Assembly: GCF_007744075.1 (NCBI RefSeq)
Contig: NZ_CP036266.1
Span: 886,001-950,000 of the forward strand
DNA length: 64,000 nt
DNA from: Gimesia chilikensis
GTDB taxonomy: Bacteria > Planctomycetota > Planctomycetia > Planctomycetales > Planctomycetaceae
Direction of reading: 5' to 3'
Shown: positions 25,502 to 34,627 of the stretch, in pieces
Numbering within the stretch: position 1 is the stretch's first letter
How the letters are laid out: the number at the start of each line of letters is the position of its first letter
Program-made: the position numbers and the translations under genes
The notes under the pieces: model-generated
The model's database searches: none
Seen by the model: only the letters and a program-made list of their open reading frames with translations
What the model was told of the DNA's origin: nothing

Positions 25502-26023
25502 CTACTGCTCATTCTGCAGTTTACGTGAAATACACGCTGCCAGTTCCCGTCGGAGAAATGACATGCGATTATAAAGCGTCTGGATTGATTTCTCAGTTGT
25601 TTTGGCGATCTCCGGGATGGACTGTTTTTCATAAACCGCGTCCTGCAGCAACTTCTGATCGGACGAGGTCAGGGAGCTTAAACATTCATGGAGATAATCG
25701 ATCCGACAGTTGTAGTTAGCTAAATGCTGCTCCCGTTTTCGAGACATGGTTTCCATCAGGTCCTGATCGAAATAATGTCGATCGTGGCGCAGGCTTCTAT
25801 GGTGATTCCGTGCGGTATAAAATGCAATCCCACAAGCCCAGGGAAAGAAGTCTCGATCCCGATCGAACTCTTCAAACTTCTTCCAGAGAGTCAGGCAGAC
25901 GCGTTGATAAACATCTTCAGCATCAGAATTATGAGGAATCAATGACCGAATAAAACTGAAAATCCGCATTCGATCTTTGCTTAACAGTGCTGTAAACAGG
26001 CTGTTCGTTTTTGATTGCGGCAT
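25502..26023 (-). CDS. ECF sigma factor (Rhodopirellula/Verrucomicrobium type)
   Basis: 173 residues. Region 2 is seen as FSFIRSLIPHNSDAEDVYQ and LWKKFEEFD...FFPWACGIAFYTARNHHR; region 4 as LTSSDQKLLQDAVYEKQSIP followed by a helix-turn-helix (IAKTTEKSIQTLYNRMSFLR). These fit the small extracytoplasmic-function sigma factors common in planctomycetes. It would direct RNA polymerase to a limited set of promoters, probably including its own. The FecR-like gene follows after 5 bases, so both are expressed together. Confidence 0.9.
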   Translation of the reverse strand: MPQSKTNSLFTALLSKDRMRIFSFIRSLIPHNSDAEDVYQRVCLTLWKKFEEFDRDRDFFPWACGIAFYTARNHHRSLRHDRHYFDQDLMETMSRKREQHLANYNCRIDYLHECLSSLTSSDQKLLQDAVYEKQSIPEIAKTTEKSIQTLYNRMSFLRRELAACISRKLQNEQ

Positions 26024-26330
26024 CTACGTTGAAACTCCGTTTAACCAAAACGAGAAACAGGCAGCCATTCAATGCGGTGCTCAGACGCAGCTTCGCAACT
26101 TCAGGCAGACAAAACTGTTCCGGACGGAAACAATCACAGATTCTACCTCTGATAGAATACATGTGGTGAGTGTGCTTGCAAGCGAAAAGTTCTTTCAGTC
26201 CCGGCAATTGTGCGTACCAGAACCTCGAATTCGAATTTCGGATTGAGCAAAAAAGTCAGATTACAGGCGAATTACTCCTCTCCGAACCAGAAGGATGATC
26301 CGGTGGGGGGAATTCCATTTTGGGGGCTGG
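26024..26330. other. Intergenic region upstream of the sigma gene
   Basis: About 300 bases between the sigma gene (minus) and the end of the next minus-strand gene. It should hold the sigma gene's own promoter. I could not pick out a reliable ECF motif, and no RNA gene is evident. Confidence 0.35.
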
Positions 26331-26831
26331 CTATTCATCTTTTTCCGAGGTGGTTGTCAACAGCTTCCCGGTTGCCAGATCAACGCCCGACCATTCAAGC
26401 GAATTTTTGCTGAACAGGTAATACTCAGTCGTGCCTGTTTCGTTTTCAATCTGGGCGAATACGAAATTATCGCCGACACTGTAGCTGAATTTGGCTTCTT
26501 CCGGCACACGCAGTCGGCTCCAGTTCCCGGATGCAGACGAATACGCATAGAGATCACGTCCAACCGGGCAGATCCCCATTGCAGACGAGACCGTGGGTTG
26601 AAGTTTCGCCAGTGCCTCTGCAGAAGGTTTGCCTGCGACTTTCGTCTGCGACCAGTCACCGGATTCCATGCTGAAGGCCAATAGTTTGTCCCGAGACTGA
26701 GGAACGATCAGTATGAATTCACGGGTTTGGAGCACAATCGGTTTCGCCCGAGGCGTCTTCTCTGCTCCCTTGACAGGAGACAGGCTGACACACAACAGAA
26801 ACACTGACAGCAGCGAGGCGAACAGTCGCAT
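26331..26831 (-). CDS. Exported hypothetical protein
   Basis: 166 residues with a signal peptide (MRLFASLLSVFLLCVSLSPVKG). The mature part is made of repeated strand pairs with Trp-Ser turns (FSMESGDWSQTKV, YSSASGNWSRLRV, FSKNSLEWSGVDL), spaced about 45-50 residues, like blades of a small propeller or kelch-like repeats. GAAAGGAAG precedes the ATG. Function unknown. It is alone between the sigma unit and the beta-propeller enzyme gene. Confidence 0.65.
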   Translation of the reverse strand: MRLFASLLSVFLLCVSLSPVKGAEKTPRAKPIVLQTREFILIVPQSRDKLLAFSMESGDWSQTKVAGKPSAEALAKLQPTVSSAMGICPVGRDLYAYSSASGNWSRLRVPEEAKFSYSVGDNFVFAQIENETGTTEYYLFSKNSLEWSGVDLATGKLLTTTSEKDE

Positions 26832-26978
26832 GATGGACTTCCTTTCTGAATGACGAGACGCAGGTCCTGAATCGGAATCGATTCAAATTCGGAGAAGGGG
26901 AACACCCTGATCTTAAGTGGTCAAGTGTGAATAGTCGAGGATTGATTTCAGAATCGCACAGTCACAGAACGAATGGGT

Positions 26979-28472
26979 TTAACCACCCGCACGAAACGTA
27001 AACAGGTCGGCCTCTTTGAAAAAGATTTCCAGCCGGATCTTCTGGCCGGTGAGCGACTCGATCGACTTGCCTTTCCAGCGCACTTGATGTCGCACACTGT
27101 CAGAATCCAGGGGAACGCAGTCGTCATAATCAAAGCCCTCCAGTACCCGGCGTTTCGTATCCGAGAGACGCACCTTGATTTCACCTCCGCTCGCATCCGC
27201 ATTCAACAGCAGCTTGCCACCCGGCCACTGGATCTGTCGCGTGATCACCACACCCCCGCCGCGCGGGCCATGCAGGGAAATCAGGCGTTCTTTTTTGATC
27301 GTCGCCACGCCGATGCCCGGCTGCCGCGCCGTCGGATCGCCGTGTGGGCCATCAAAGCCGGAGTAATAAAACCACCACTCATCGCCCACTTCGGTCCAGT
27401 TGTTGCCGAACACCATGCCGTCATCCCACTGGCCATCCTCTCCCAGATCCAGCAGCCGGGGCCGTGCAGGAAGCCGCTCGAACCGCACGCCGTCTCTGCT
27501 GAAAGCCAGTTCGGTCACCACGTCGGTATTCATCTTGAACGGCCACAAACTTCCCCAGAAGATTCCCGCGTGGTAACGCACGGGCATGCCATAAAAGAAG
27601 TTGAACTGCTTTGCACTGTCCAGCTCATCCGGAATCAGAATGTTCTGTGGCTCACTCGTCCATTCTTCCCAGAGCGAAGGCCCCGTCATGCGGGCCACCC
27701 GCCGCGAGGCACCCGTATCCAGAATATCACCACGAAATGTACGATAGATATGTTTGGCCCGGCAGTACATCACATACTGTTTCTCAACCGGATCATACAC
27801 CATGCTGTTCAAGGTATCGCTGTGCAGTTCTGCCAGCAGGGAGTCGCTCGCTTTGTCCCAGTGAATGCCATCCTGCGACCCAACCACGCGGATGCCGTTC
27901 ATCCCTTTTTTCACGCCCCCCGTGTGGTAGGACATGATATAACGATATCCCCGCCGATCCGCTTCAGGGGCCTCAATCAGACACGGGCCGCTGGCACGCT
28001 GGTCCGTGATCCCTTTATAGACGATGTTATTTTCTTTTGTTCCCTTCCACTCCAGCAGTCCCAGTTCGGGACGCTCCCAGTTCAGTCCGTCCGTGGATTC
28101 GGCATAGGCAATCGCATAATTCGACCCCTTGTGCTTTCCCTGGGCATCCAGCCGGGGTGTATGCGTCTGATACCACATCTGGAACAGACCAGTTTCAGGA
28201 TTACGCTTCACTGTGACGTAGCCACCCTCACCGGAGATCAGCGGATTGCGGGCATGCTTCTTGGGCGGATGAAATACCCGCTCCACCGCCTGCTGCTTGT
28301 ATTTCAAGGCATAATGGTTGTCGACAATAAAGCCGTCGTACACGAATTGGGGCTCAGAGCCAATCTCCACCGGCTCAGCAGGCAGGCTCCGCGACTGGGC
28401 ATCAGCCGTCACAGACAGCAACAGGGCCGTGACCAGGGGAAGTGTCGTCGTCAGAATCTTTCGCAAAGACAT
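26979..28472 (-). CDS. Exported beta-propeller protein, glycoside-hydrolase-like
   Basis: 497 residues from ATG 28472 (AGGTG before it), giving the signal peptide MSLRKILTTTLPLVTALLLS...ADAQ. The longer frame to 28568 has no better start. The body resembles five-bladed propellers of GH32/43-like proteins: MWYQTHTP, YAESTDGLNWERPELG, DGIHWDKASDS, EWWFYYSGFDGPHGD. It ends in a short beta domain (IKVRLSDTKRRVLEGF). A paralog lies at 30183-31733 on the same strand, with the LRR gene between them. Likely periplasmic; the activity is unproven. A 566-residue frame on the opposite strand is a shadow. Confidence 0.7.
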   Translation of the reverse strand: MSLRKILTTTLPLVTALLLSVTADAQSRSLPAEPVEIGSEPQFVYDGFIVDNHYALKYKQQAVERVFHPPKKHARNPLISGEGGYVTVKRNPETGLFQMWYQTHTPRLDAQGKHKGSNYAIAYAESTDGLNWERPELGLLEWKGTKENNIVYKGITDQRASGPCLIEAPEADRRGYRYIMSYHTGGVKKGMNGIRVVGSQDGIHWDKASDSLLAELHSDTLNSMVYDPVEKQYVMYCRAKHIYRTFRGDILDTGASRRVARMTGPSLWEEWTSEPQNILIPDELDSAKQFNFFYGMPVRYHAGIFWGSLWPFKMNTDVVTELAFSRDGVRFERLPARPRLLDLGEDGQWDDGMVFGNNWTEVGDEWWFYYSGFDGPHGDPTARQPGIGVATIKKERLISLHGPRGGGVVITRQIQWPGGKLLLNADASGGEIKVRLSDTKRRVLEGFDYDDCVPLDSDSVRHQVRWKGKSIESLTGQKIRLEIFFKEADLFTFRAGG

Positions 28473-28636
28473 GGCACACCTGTTATATTCATCCAGAGGT
28501 TTCCGAATCAATGGCATCAGCAACAGCATAACAGGGAACAATCCGGGAGACGAATCTTTTGCAACCATTCCAGCTCGAAATTCAGACTTTCGTTCTCCGG
28601 TAGATGCTTAACTCAAATAGAGGCGGTAGAGCGTTC

Positions 28637-30070
28637 TCAAACCTGCTTCTCTGGTTTGACCCAGGACACATGACATTCCGGCAGCTGAGCTTTCAACTCC
28701 TCAAGTAGTTCCATGGGGACCCCGGGGAGATTAAGACCCAGGTAGCGGAGTTGTGTCAGCCGCCCCAATTCTCGAACTCCCGCTGCATCGACCGGCACCT
28801 CAATCAGTGTTAGTTGCTTCAGTTCCGGCAGATCTGCGAAGACGCGAATTCCTGTTGCCGTTACTCGCGGGGGCGAATCCTCACCTGTGTGACGCAGGCT
28901 CATCTGCCACAGTTGCTTCAATCCACGCAGGTGAGCGAGATCCTGATCTCGCAGCGTAGCGACCTCCAGGGCCAGTCCCTCCAGCCGGAATAGCTGTCCC
29001 ACAATTGCCAGAAGATCACCGGTCACCTGGGGCATCGCTGACAGCCCCAGGAACGTCAACTGTTCCAGTGCCGCGAGTTCCTGCAGCCCCTCATTCACGG
29101 GAACACAATGCAGGTTCAGCGTCGTCAGGTTCTGCAGGTACGCCAGCTGTCGAAAGCCGGCGTCGCTCAGTGGTGTATCCCGGAATCTGAGGTATCGCAG
29201 TCCGTGCAGCTCACCCATCGCCGCCAGCGCAGTATCGTCCAACTCCATATCATCTATCCAGAGCTTCGTCAGCTGGGGAATGAAAGTCAGGTACTGAAAC
29301 GCCGAACCGGGCGTCGATGTATTTCGCAGATGCAAATCCTGCAGTCGCGGTAGCCCCGCCAGAGTTGCCAGCCCCCGTTTCGTCAGTGGCGCGTTCTGGA
29401 TCGAAAGATTCGCGAGCGGAATCAATTCACGCATGCTTTCCCACAGATGATCAGTCTCATCCATATCAAGGATACAAAGGTGGAAATTCAGCGCGCCCTG
29501 TTTGATGCCCGCAGAAATCCGCACCCCTGCCTTGCACAACCACTCCACGGCTTCCCGCAGCCGGGGAGGCAGGAGGAGATCATCGAAATCAATCGCCCCA
29601 TCCAACAGCATGTGTTGCCGGGCAGTGAGTGTTCTGAGACGTCGCTGATTCTCCGGGTCCTCATCATCTTGCACAGACAGTTGTCCCAAGGCCAGTGAAT
29701 TCAGGTAGTCCGCGATCGTGCGCACGGTCTCAAAATCGATCGGTACCTTTATTTTCAGGTGGACCCGGGAAGCAGACACCAGTCCTTCGATTTCATCCCC
29801 CCGATCATTCAGGGGAATCGAAATATTCCGGGCAAGACCGAGTCTGCGTTCGTTTCGGTCTATATCGGCTTCCACGCGATCCTTGATAATCCAGGGCCTG
29901 CCTGCGGCAGCTTCAGCGGCTGCGAAGTCCCGAATCACTTTTCGCCGCTGCGCATGAAAATCTTCCACCGTCACGCGGGTGCCGGGAAACCGCTCGGTCA
30001 GATCAGCAATGATGCTGTCGGGATCCAGCAGATGACGCTGATCGGGCGTTTCCAGGCGGATCGTAATCAT
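28637..30070 (-). CDS. Leucine-rich-repeat protein
   Basis: 477 residues from ATG 30070 (MITIRLETPDQRH); the longer frame to 30109 is less likely. The N-terminal 200 residues are mixed, with a possible DUF-type domain. From about 215 on there are LRRs with the pattern LxxLxxLxxLxLxxT (LAGLPRLQDLHLRNT, LTKLWIDDMEL, LRYLRFRDTPLSDAGF, LTTLNLHCVPVNEGL). No signal peptide, so probably cytosolic. LRR proteins are frequent in planctomycetes and bind other proteins. It sits between two paralogous exported propeller genes on the same strand. Confidence 0.8.
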   Translation of the reverse strand: MITIRLETPDQRHLLDPDSIIADLTERFPGTRVTVEDFHAQRRKVIRDFAAAEAAAGRPWIIKDRVEADIDRNERRLGLARNISIPLNDRGDEIEGLVSASRVHLKIKVPIDFETVRTIADYLNSLALGQLSVQDDEDPENQRRLRTLTARQHMLLDGAIDFDDLLLPPRLREAVEWLCKAGVRISAGIKQGALNFHLCILDMDETDHLWESMRELIPLANLSIQNAPLTKRGLATLAGLPRLQDLHLRNTSTPGSAFQYLTFIPQLTKLWIDDMELDDTALAAMGELHGLRYLRFRDTPLSDAGFRQLAYLQNLTTLNLHCVPVNEGLQELAALEQLTFLGLSAMPQVTGDLLAIVGQLFRLEGLALEVATLRDQDLAHLRGLKQLWQMSLRHTGEDSPPRVTATGIRVFADLPELKQLTLIEVPVDAAGVRELGRLTQLRYLGLNLPGVPMELLEELKAQLPECHVSWVKPEKQV

Positions 30071-30182
30071 AGGCGTTGAAAACCCACGAGACAGGAAAGA
30101 AAGGACCAACAGATCGTCAAACCGACTTTAGCTATTATATCAGCCACAGATCTACAAGAGAACACCCTGACCAGTCCACGCG

Positions 30183-31733
30183 TCACCCCGCTTCACCAAA
30201 CTCAAACGCAAACAGCCGCGCGTTCCGCATGGTAAATTCCACACGTACCGGCTGCCCCGCCAGTACGCTCAGATCACTGCCGGACTTCCATTCCACCCGG
30301 TGATCGATCTCGTCCGCATTGATCCACGCACAATCCTCGCGGCCAAAACCGGGCAGGGGAGTCCCTTCAAGATCCAGCAGCGCCACCCGCACACCTCCCG
30401 CGCCGGCGGTGCTCAGATTGACCCGCAGGGAATCGCCGGTAAATCGTAGCGGCTTTGTCGTGACCACGCCGCCGGGATAACCAGCGTCCAGCGAGACAAA
30501 ACCGTCCACGCGCTGCGTCGCCCGATAGATGCCTCCCAGATCCTTCTTCAGCCACGCGGCCCGGTCTTTGAGATCGCGATCCCAGACTACGGGCCGGCCA
30601 TGCGTGTGCGGCCAGCCGACAAAATACTGATGCAGTTCCCGGCCCCGGCGGATCAGCCCCTGTCCCATGCTCACCAGCCGCAGGTCCAGTCCGTCGTAAA
30701 AGCCCGCGGGCATATAAGGCGTACGCCAGCGGTGCCAGTTGACGCCGTCGCGGCTCGCGGCAAACTGCACATCAAACGTCCCGTCATTGCCGTTCAGCGC
30801 GCGGTCCTGCCAGTCCGGCCCTTTGAATGTCTGGTAGGCGGCGGGAAAGGCGAGATACACGTGCGGGGCGAAGGGATACTTCACCGCCGCACTCGTATAC
30901 AGCTGCACGCCCGGCGGATCGTCATCGTCGCGGGCCATCACCGTTGCCAGTTCACGACTCAACGTGGGAACCTTCTGTTTGCCCCAGACATGCAGCGGCG
31001 GAACGGACGCGTCATAAGGCCAGGGCGTTTCGAGGTCCTTCACCGCCACCCGCGCCACGGCCCGCACCGGATTCCAGCAGCGGGTATAGATCACATACTT
31101 CTGTAACGCTTCGTCCCACAGGCCGCAATGCTGACTGTCGGGCACGAAGGGGAGCATCCGCGTTTCCGATTCACTCCAGTGCACCCCGTCCGGCGACGAA
31201 GCCACATACACGCCCGCCTTCTGGGGATCGGGCCAGTACCGGGAATACAGCAGCCGATACCGCTTCTCCGCCGGGGCACGCGGATCGAGGAACACACTCG
31301 CTTCCACCGCCTCGACCGGCAGCAGGTTATTCTCCCGGCTCCCCTGATATTCCTTCAGCCCCAGTTGTGGACGTTCCCAGTGAATGCCGTCTTCGCTGGT
31401 CGCCAGGGCGAAATGTTTCTTCTTCTCCGCGTCATAACTCCCATGAAACAGTTTCGCAGTCCCGTTATCATCCACGACGCTGCAGTAAAAGATAAACCCC
31501 AGCGCTTCAGAAGGCTGCTCCGGTTTCAAAACCCGCTCAAACGCAGTCGGCGAATTCAACCGCCGCGTCACGCCGCGGGTCCGCCCGGTATCCACGAGCA
31601 GATCATCCAGAAACAGCTGCCATTCAGAACCGACAGAGGAAATTTCCGAATCCGCAGCCCTCACCACTGCAGGCAGGGCAGTGGCTACAGCTGTAGCTTG
31701 CAGAAACTGACGGCGTGTGAGAGTGGGATCCAT
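30183..31733 (-). CDS. Tat-exported beta-propeller protein, paralog of the 26979 gene
   Basis: 516 residues. The N-terminus is a twin-arginine signal: LTRRQFLQATAVATALPAVV, cut near AADSE. The body shares the pattern of the neighbouring propeller protein: WQLFLDDLLVDTGRTRGV at the start, LATSEDGIHWERPQLGLKEY, VASSPDGVHWSESE, and the ending VRVALLDLEGTPLPGFG...IDHRVEWKSGSDL...AGQPVRVEF. The same end in the first paralog (KVRLSDTKRRVLEGFDYDD, HQVRWKGKSIESLTGQ) shows common descent. It is likely a periplasmic carbohydrate-active or binding protein. Different export routes (Sec and Tat) for the two paralogs are notable. Confidence 0.75.
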   Translation of the reverse strand: MDPTLTRRQFLQATAVATALPAVVRAADSEISSVGSEWQLFLDDLLVDTGRTRGVTRRLNSPTAFERVLKPEQPSEALGFIFYCSVVDDNGTAKLFHGSYDAEKKKHFALATSEDGIHWERPQLGLKEYQGSRENNLLPVEAVEASVFLDPRAPAEKRYRLLYSRYWPDPQKAGVYVASSPDGVHWSESETRMLPFVPDSQHCGLWDEALQKYVIYTRCWNPVRAVARVAVKDLETPWPYDASVPPLHVWGKQKVPTLSRELATVMARDDDDPPGVQLYTSAAVKYPFAPHVYLAFPAAYQTFKGPDWQDRALNGNDGTFDVQFAASRDGVNWHRWRTPYMPAGFYDGLDLRLVSMGQGLIRRGRELHQYFVGWPHTHGRPVVWDRDLKDRAAWLKKDLGGIYRATQRVDGFVSLDAGYPGGVVTTKPLRFTGDSLRVNLSTAGAGGVRVALLDLEGTPLPGFGREDCAWINADEIDHRVEWKSGSDLSVLAGQPVRVEFTMRNARLFAFEFGEAG

Positions 31734-31924
31734 GAATTAACCTTGCTTTCAGACTTTTATTTTAAGTAAAGACCGGTATGATTAACTTCTGTGCGCTTAC
31801 TGGTTGTGTTGCATGTTGATACTTAATCGATGATCCATGTTACCCCATCTTCTTCTAGAGTCGGTGCTCTTTCAAGCACTCAATAGATTTCCAGTCTTCA
31901 TCGTATTCAGAGAGCTGATTTAGA

Positions 31925-33040
31925 ATGATCGTTCCTGCTGACTCCCGACACGAGAGGCGACAAGTTTATTTTCGGTGTGTTCCGTTCTTAGTCGCAATTG
32001 CATTGATGACTGTGCGCTTTCCTCCAGAAGTTTTCGCTGCTCCTCTCCCTCAGTCAGATCCATTTGAATCTGAAGTATCTCCACAGTTTTCGGAAATTAG
32101 AGAGGCGATCGACGAGGATGACTACGAGCAGGCGTTGAGACTGCTTACGGAAAAACGTGTTATTGCAGTGAAGGTGAAAAACCAGTTCTTACTCCAGGAG
32201 ATTCTGGCGGAAATCAAAGAGGTGAATCGTCTTAAACGGGAGTTTTCCAAAGTCCGTGAAAAAGCGGAGACTCTGAAAACGAAACCGGGCGATCCCGAGG
32301 CAAACGAAAAAGTGGGCCTGTTCTATTGTGCTGAGAAAGGGGATTGGATTGCCGGATTGAACATGCTTTCCAAATCAGGGGATTCCGGTCTTCGGCAGGC
32401 AGCCCTCGATGATCTCAAACAGCCCGAGACGCCTGCCCATCGGATGAAACTGGCAGATGCCTGGTGGGAACAGGCAGAGAAAGAAAAAGATCAGATTCGC
32501 AAGGCTTTCTTGTTACGTGGACGTTACTGGTACTTGTCAGCACGTCCCGGATTAACAGAATTGGAACGTTTCGAGCGAGATAAACAATTAGAACAGATCG
32601 TTTTGGAAGCAGATAAGATTGTGGTCTGGAATATGCATGGTTCGACTTTGGATCATGGCACAGACGAATGTGTGCTCACACTTTTCTTGAAAGGGAAAGC
32701 CGTCTGGCGTCAGAAAGTAGTGGTTCCCTGGAAAGCCAAAGCACCCGCGGGGCAAATTGTGTATCCACCCCGCGTCCGTTTCGATCAGATCCGGGTAGAT
32801 ATCACAAAGTATCGTGGGTTTGGTGGCGGGCTGGGTGAAATTGAAGTCTTTGATGGAACGATTAATGTTGCCCGCAACTGTTCGGCCGTCGCCAGCAGCT
32901 ATTGGAGATCGAATCGGAACCATCATCCCGATCTCATAACCGATGGGGACAAATCGGGACTCACGGGAATCTGGTTATTAAACGACGGGCAAAAAGGCTG
33001 GGTACTGGTTGACATGAAAAAGTATCTACAGCAACCCTGA
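31925..33040 (+). CDS. Exported coiled-coil protein with C-terminal discoidin-like domain
   Basis: 371 residues. A signal-like segment ends PPEVFAAPL (about 30-39). Next comes a charged helical region (60-190, FSKVREKAETLKTKPGDPEA) and a C-terminal beta domain (about 215-371) with IRVDITKYRGFGGGLGEIEV and NCSAVASSYWRSNRNHHPDLITDGD, which looks like the F5/8 type C (discoidin) ligand-binding fold. Likely periplasmic or on the surface, binding sugar. No neighbour in an operon. The function is open. Confidence 0.65.
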   Translation: MIVPADSRHERRQVYFRCVPFLVAIALMTVRFPPEVFAAPLPQSDPFESEVSPQFSEIREAIDEDDYEQALRLLTEKRVIAVKVKNQFLLQEILAEIKEVNRLKREFSKVREKAETLKTKPGDPEANEKVGLFYCAEKGDWIAGLNMLSKSGDSGLRQAALDDLKQPETPAHRMKLADAWWEQAEKEKDQIRKAFLLRGRYWYLSARPGLTELERFERDKQLEQIVLEADKIVVWNMHGSTLDHGTDECVLTLFLKGKAVWRQKVVVPWKAKAPAGQIVYPPRVRFDQIRVDITKYRGFGGGLGEIEVFDGTINVARNCSAVASSYWRSNRNHHPDLITDGDKSGLTGIWLLNDGQKGWVLVDMKKYLQQP

Positions 33041-33098
33041 AGGACAGAGAGAGTCGATCAGACAGTCTCTGGCAGGATAAAATAAGCGACGCTGGAAA

Positions 33099-33136
33099 GG
33101 GGAATAGATCGCTTTCCATTCATCTCTCTATTCCCC
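33099..33136. other. Inverted repeat with competing inner stem
   Basis: GGGGAATAGA (33099-33108) pairs with TCTATTCCCC (33127-33136). An alternative stem GGAAAG (33094-33099) with CTTTCC (33112-33117) uses the same bases, so only one can form. It lies between the coiled-coil gene and ada, without a T run. It may be a weak terminator or a switchable leader. Confidence 0.4.
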
Positions 33137-33193
33137 CACAAATCCCAATTCCCTGTTCATTTCCCGGTTGTCACGCTCTGGTGAACCGATACC

Positions 33194-34321
33194 ATGATAG
33201 CACAGTCACCAGATATTGCAGGACTTCCCGAGATGAAACAGACAGAGCAACCAGTTACCGAAACCGAATCGCTGCCGGACCGGGAGACGATGTACGCCGC
33301 CCTGGTCCAGCGGGACAGCAGCTTTGAAGGCGTCTTCGTTGCTGCCATCCGCACCACCGGAATTTTCTGCCGGCCCTCCTGTTCGGCCCGCAAACCCAGG
33401 CCGGAGAATGTCGAATACTTCGCCGATGCGAAAACCGCCCTCGCGCACGGCTACCGGGAATGCAAGGTCTGTCGCCCGCTGGTCTCACTCGGCTCCACCC
33501 CCGACTGGCTGCAGCCGTTGATTGAAGAAGTCGATCAGGATGCCACCCTCCGCCTGACCGCTGACGACCTGCGGGAACGGGGCCTCGACCCGGTCCGCGT
33601 CCGTCGCTGGTTTCAGAAGCTGCACGGTATGAGCTTCGCCTCCTACCTGCGGATGCGGCGGATCAATCAGGCCTTCAGCCAGCTGCAACACAAATCCACG
33701 GTAACCGCCGCTGCCCTCGACAGCGGCTACGAATCGCTGAGCGGGTTCGGCGAGAGCTTCAAGAAAGCGATGGGCAACGCGCCCGCCAGAAGTAATGACC
33801 AGCAGGTGATCAACGTCAGTCGCCTACTGACCCCCCTGGGACCGATGCTGGCCGGCGCGACAGAGCAGGGGATCTGCCTGCTCGAATTCACCGATCGCCG
33901 GATGCTCGAAACGCAGCTCAACCGCCTGCAGAAACGGCTCAACGCCCGCGCACTCCCCGGCGACAGCCCCTGGTTCCCGCAACTCGACGGCCAGCTTCAG
34001 GCTTACTTCGCCGGGAAACGGACCGACTTCGATCTCCCCCTGGTCCTGGCGGGCACCGAGTTTCAGGAACGAGTCTGGAACGCCCTGCGGACCATTCCGT
34101 GTGGCACCACCCGTTCCTATTCCGAACAGGCCGAGATCATCGGACAGCCCACCGCAGTCAGAGCCGTCGCCCGCGCCAACGGCGACAACCGCATCGCGAT
34201 TCTGATCCCCTGCCACCGCGTCATCGGAGCCGACGGCACGCTCACCGGTTACGGCGGCGGCCTCTGGCGCAAAAAACGCCTGCTGGAAATCGAACAGGGA
34301 ACAGACGCCCCAACCAAGTGA
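33194..34321 (+). CDS. ada: Ada-type alkylation repair protein and regulator
   Basis: 375 residues, close to the 354 of E. coli Ada, with all parts. The N-terminal metal site follows Ada: TTGIFCRPSCSARKPRPENV with CKVCRP (four Cys, one of which accepts methyl groups from phosphotriesters). Then an AraC-type helix-turn-helix (about 110-190, WFQKLHGMSFASYLRMRRI). The C-terminal methyltransferase has IPCGTTRSYSEQAEI, VRAVARANGDN and ILIPCHRVIGADG with the Cys that takes methyl from O6-methylguanine. It repairs alkylated DNA and, once methylated, turns on its own regulon. No alkB or alkA is in the window. Confidence 0.93.
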   Translation: MIAQSPDIAGLPEMKQTEQPVTETESLPDRETMYAALVQRDSSFEGVFVAAIRTTGIFCRPSCSARKPRPENVEYFADAKTALAHGYRECKVCRPLVSLGSTPDWLQPLIEEVDQDATLRLTADDLRERGLDPVRVRRWFQKLHGMSFASYLRMRRINQAFSQLQHKSTVTAAALDSGYESLSGFGESFKKAMGNAPARSNDQQVINVSRLLTPLGPMLAGATEQGICLLEFTDRRMLETQLNRLQKRLNARALPGDSPWFPQLDGQLQAYFAGKRTDFDLPLVLAGTEFQERVWNALRTIPCGTTRSYSEQAEIIGQPTAVRAVARANGDNRIAILIPCHRVIGADGTLTGYGGGLWRKKRLLEIEQGTDAPTK

Positions 34322-34377
34322 GCGGAATGGCACTCGCCACCGGTAAAATGTAAAACGCGGTTTCCAGAACCAGCAGC

Positions 34378-34562
34378 GGGTGGCCGCGAATGAAATTCGT
34401 GGTTGTCGCAGACAACAGGAGGTTGCGTAGTGAGCGAAGACCGGTTCTGTATTGCGCCTGAATCTGTTTCCGTTCAACATGGAAAATCGGTTTTGAGGTT
34501 CGACGCGGAAACTGCGACCTCCTGCTCGCTGCGCTCGGCCCGAATTACATTCGAGCCCACCC
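34378..34562. repeat. Long imperfect inverted repeat (possible MITE-like element)
   Basis: The left arm (about 34378-34437) starts GGGTGGCCGCGAATGAAATTC and contains CAGGAGGTTGCGTAGTGAGC. Read in reverse complement, the right arm (34501-34562) starts GGGTGGGCTCGAATGTAATTC and contains GAGCAGGAGGTCGCAG. The arms match imperfectly around about 60 bases of spacer. It fills the gap between ada and the DinB gene (34322-34627). No transposase or target duplication is apparent. Confidence 0.55.
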
Positions 34563-34627
34563 ATTCTTCTTCGTGGTTTGTTGCTCTCTAAAATCTGAGC
34601 AGTACGAGGAGCGCAAGCCCATGCAGA

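Noticed and set aside
26973..28673. 566-codon open frame on the plus strand
   Set aside because: It is antisense to the exported propeller protein, which has a signal peptide and a clear paralog; the plus frame shows no family features.
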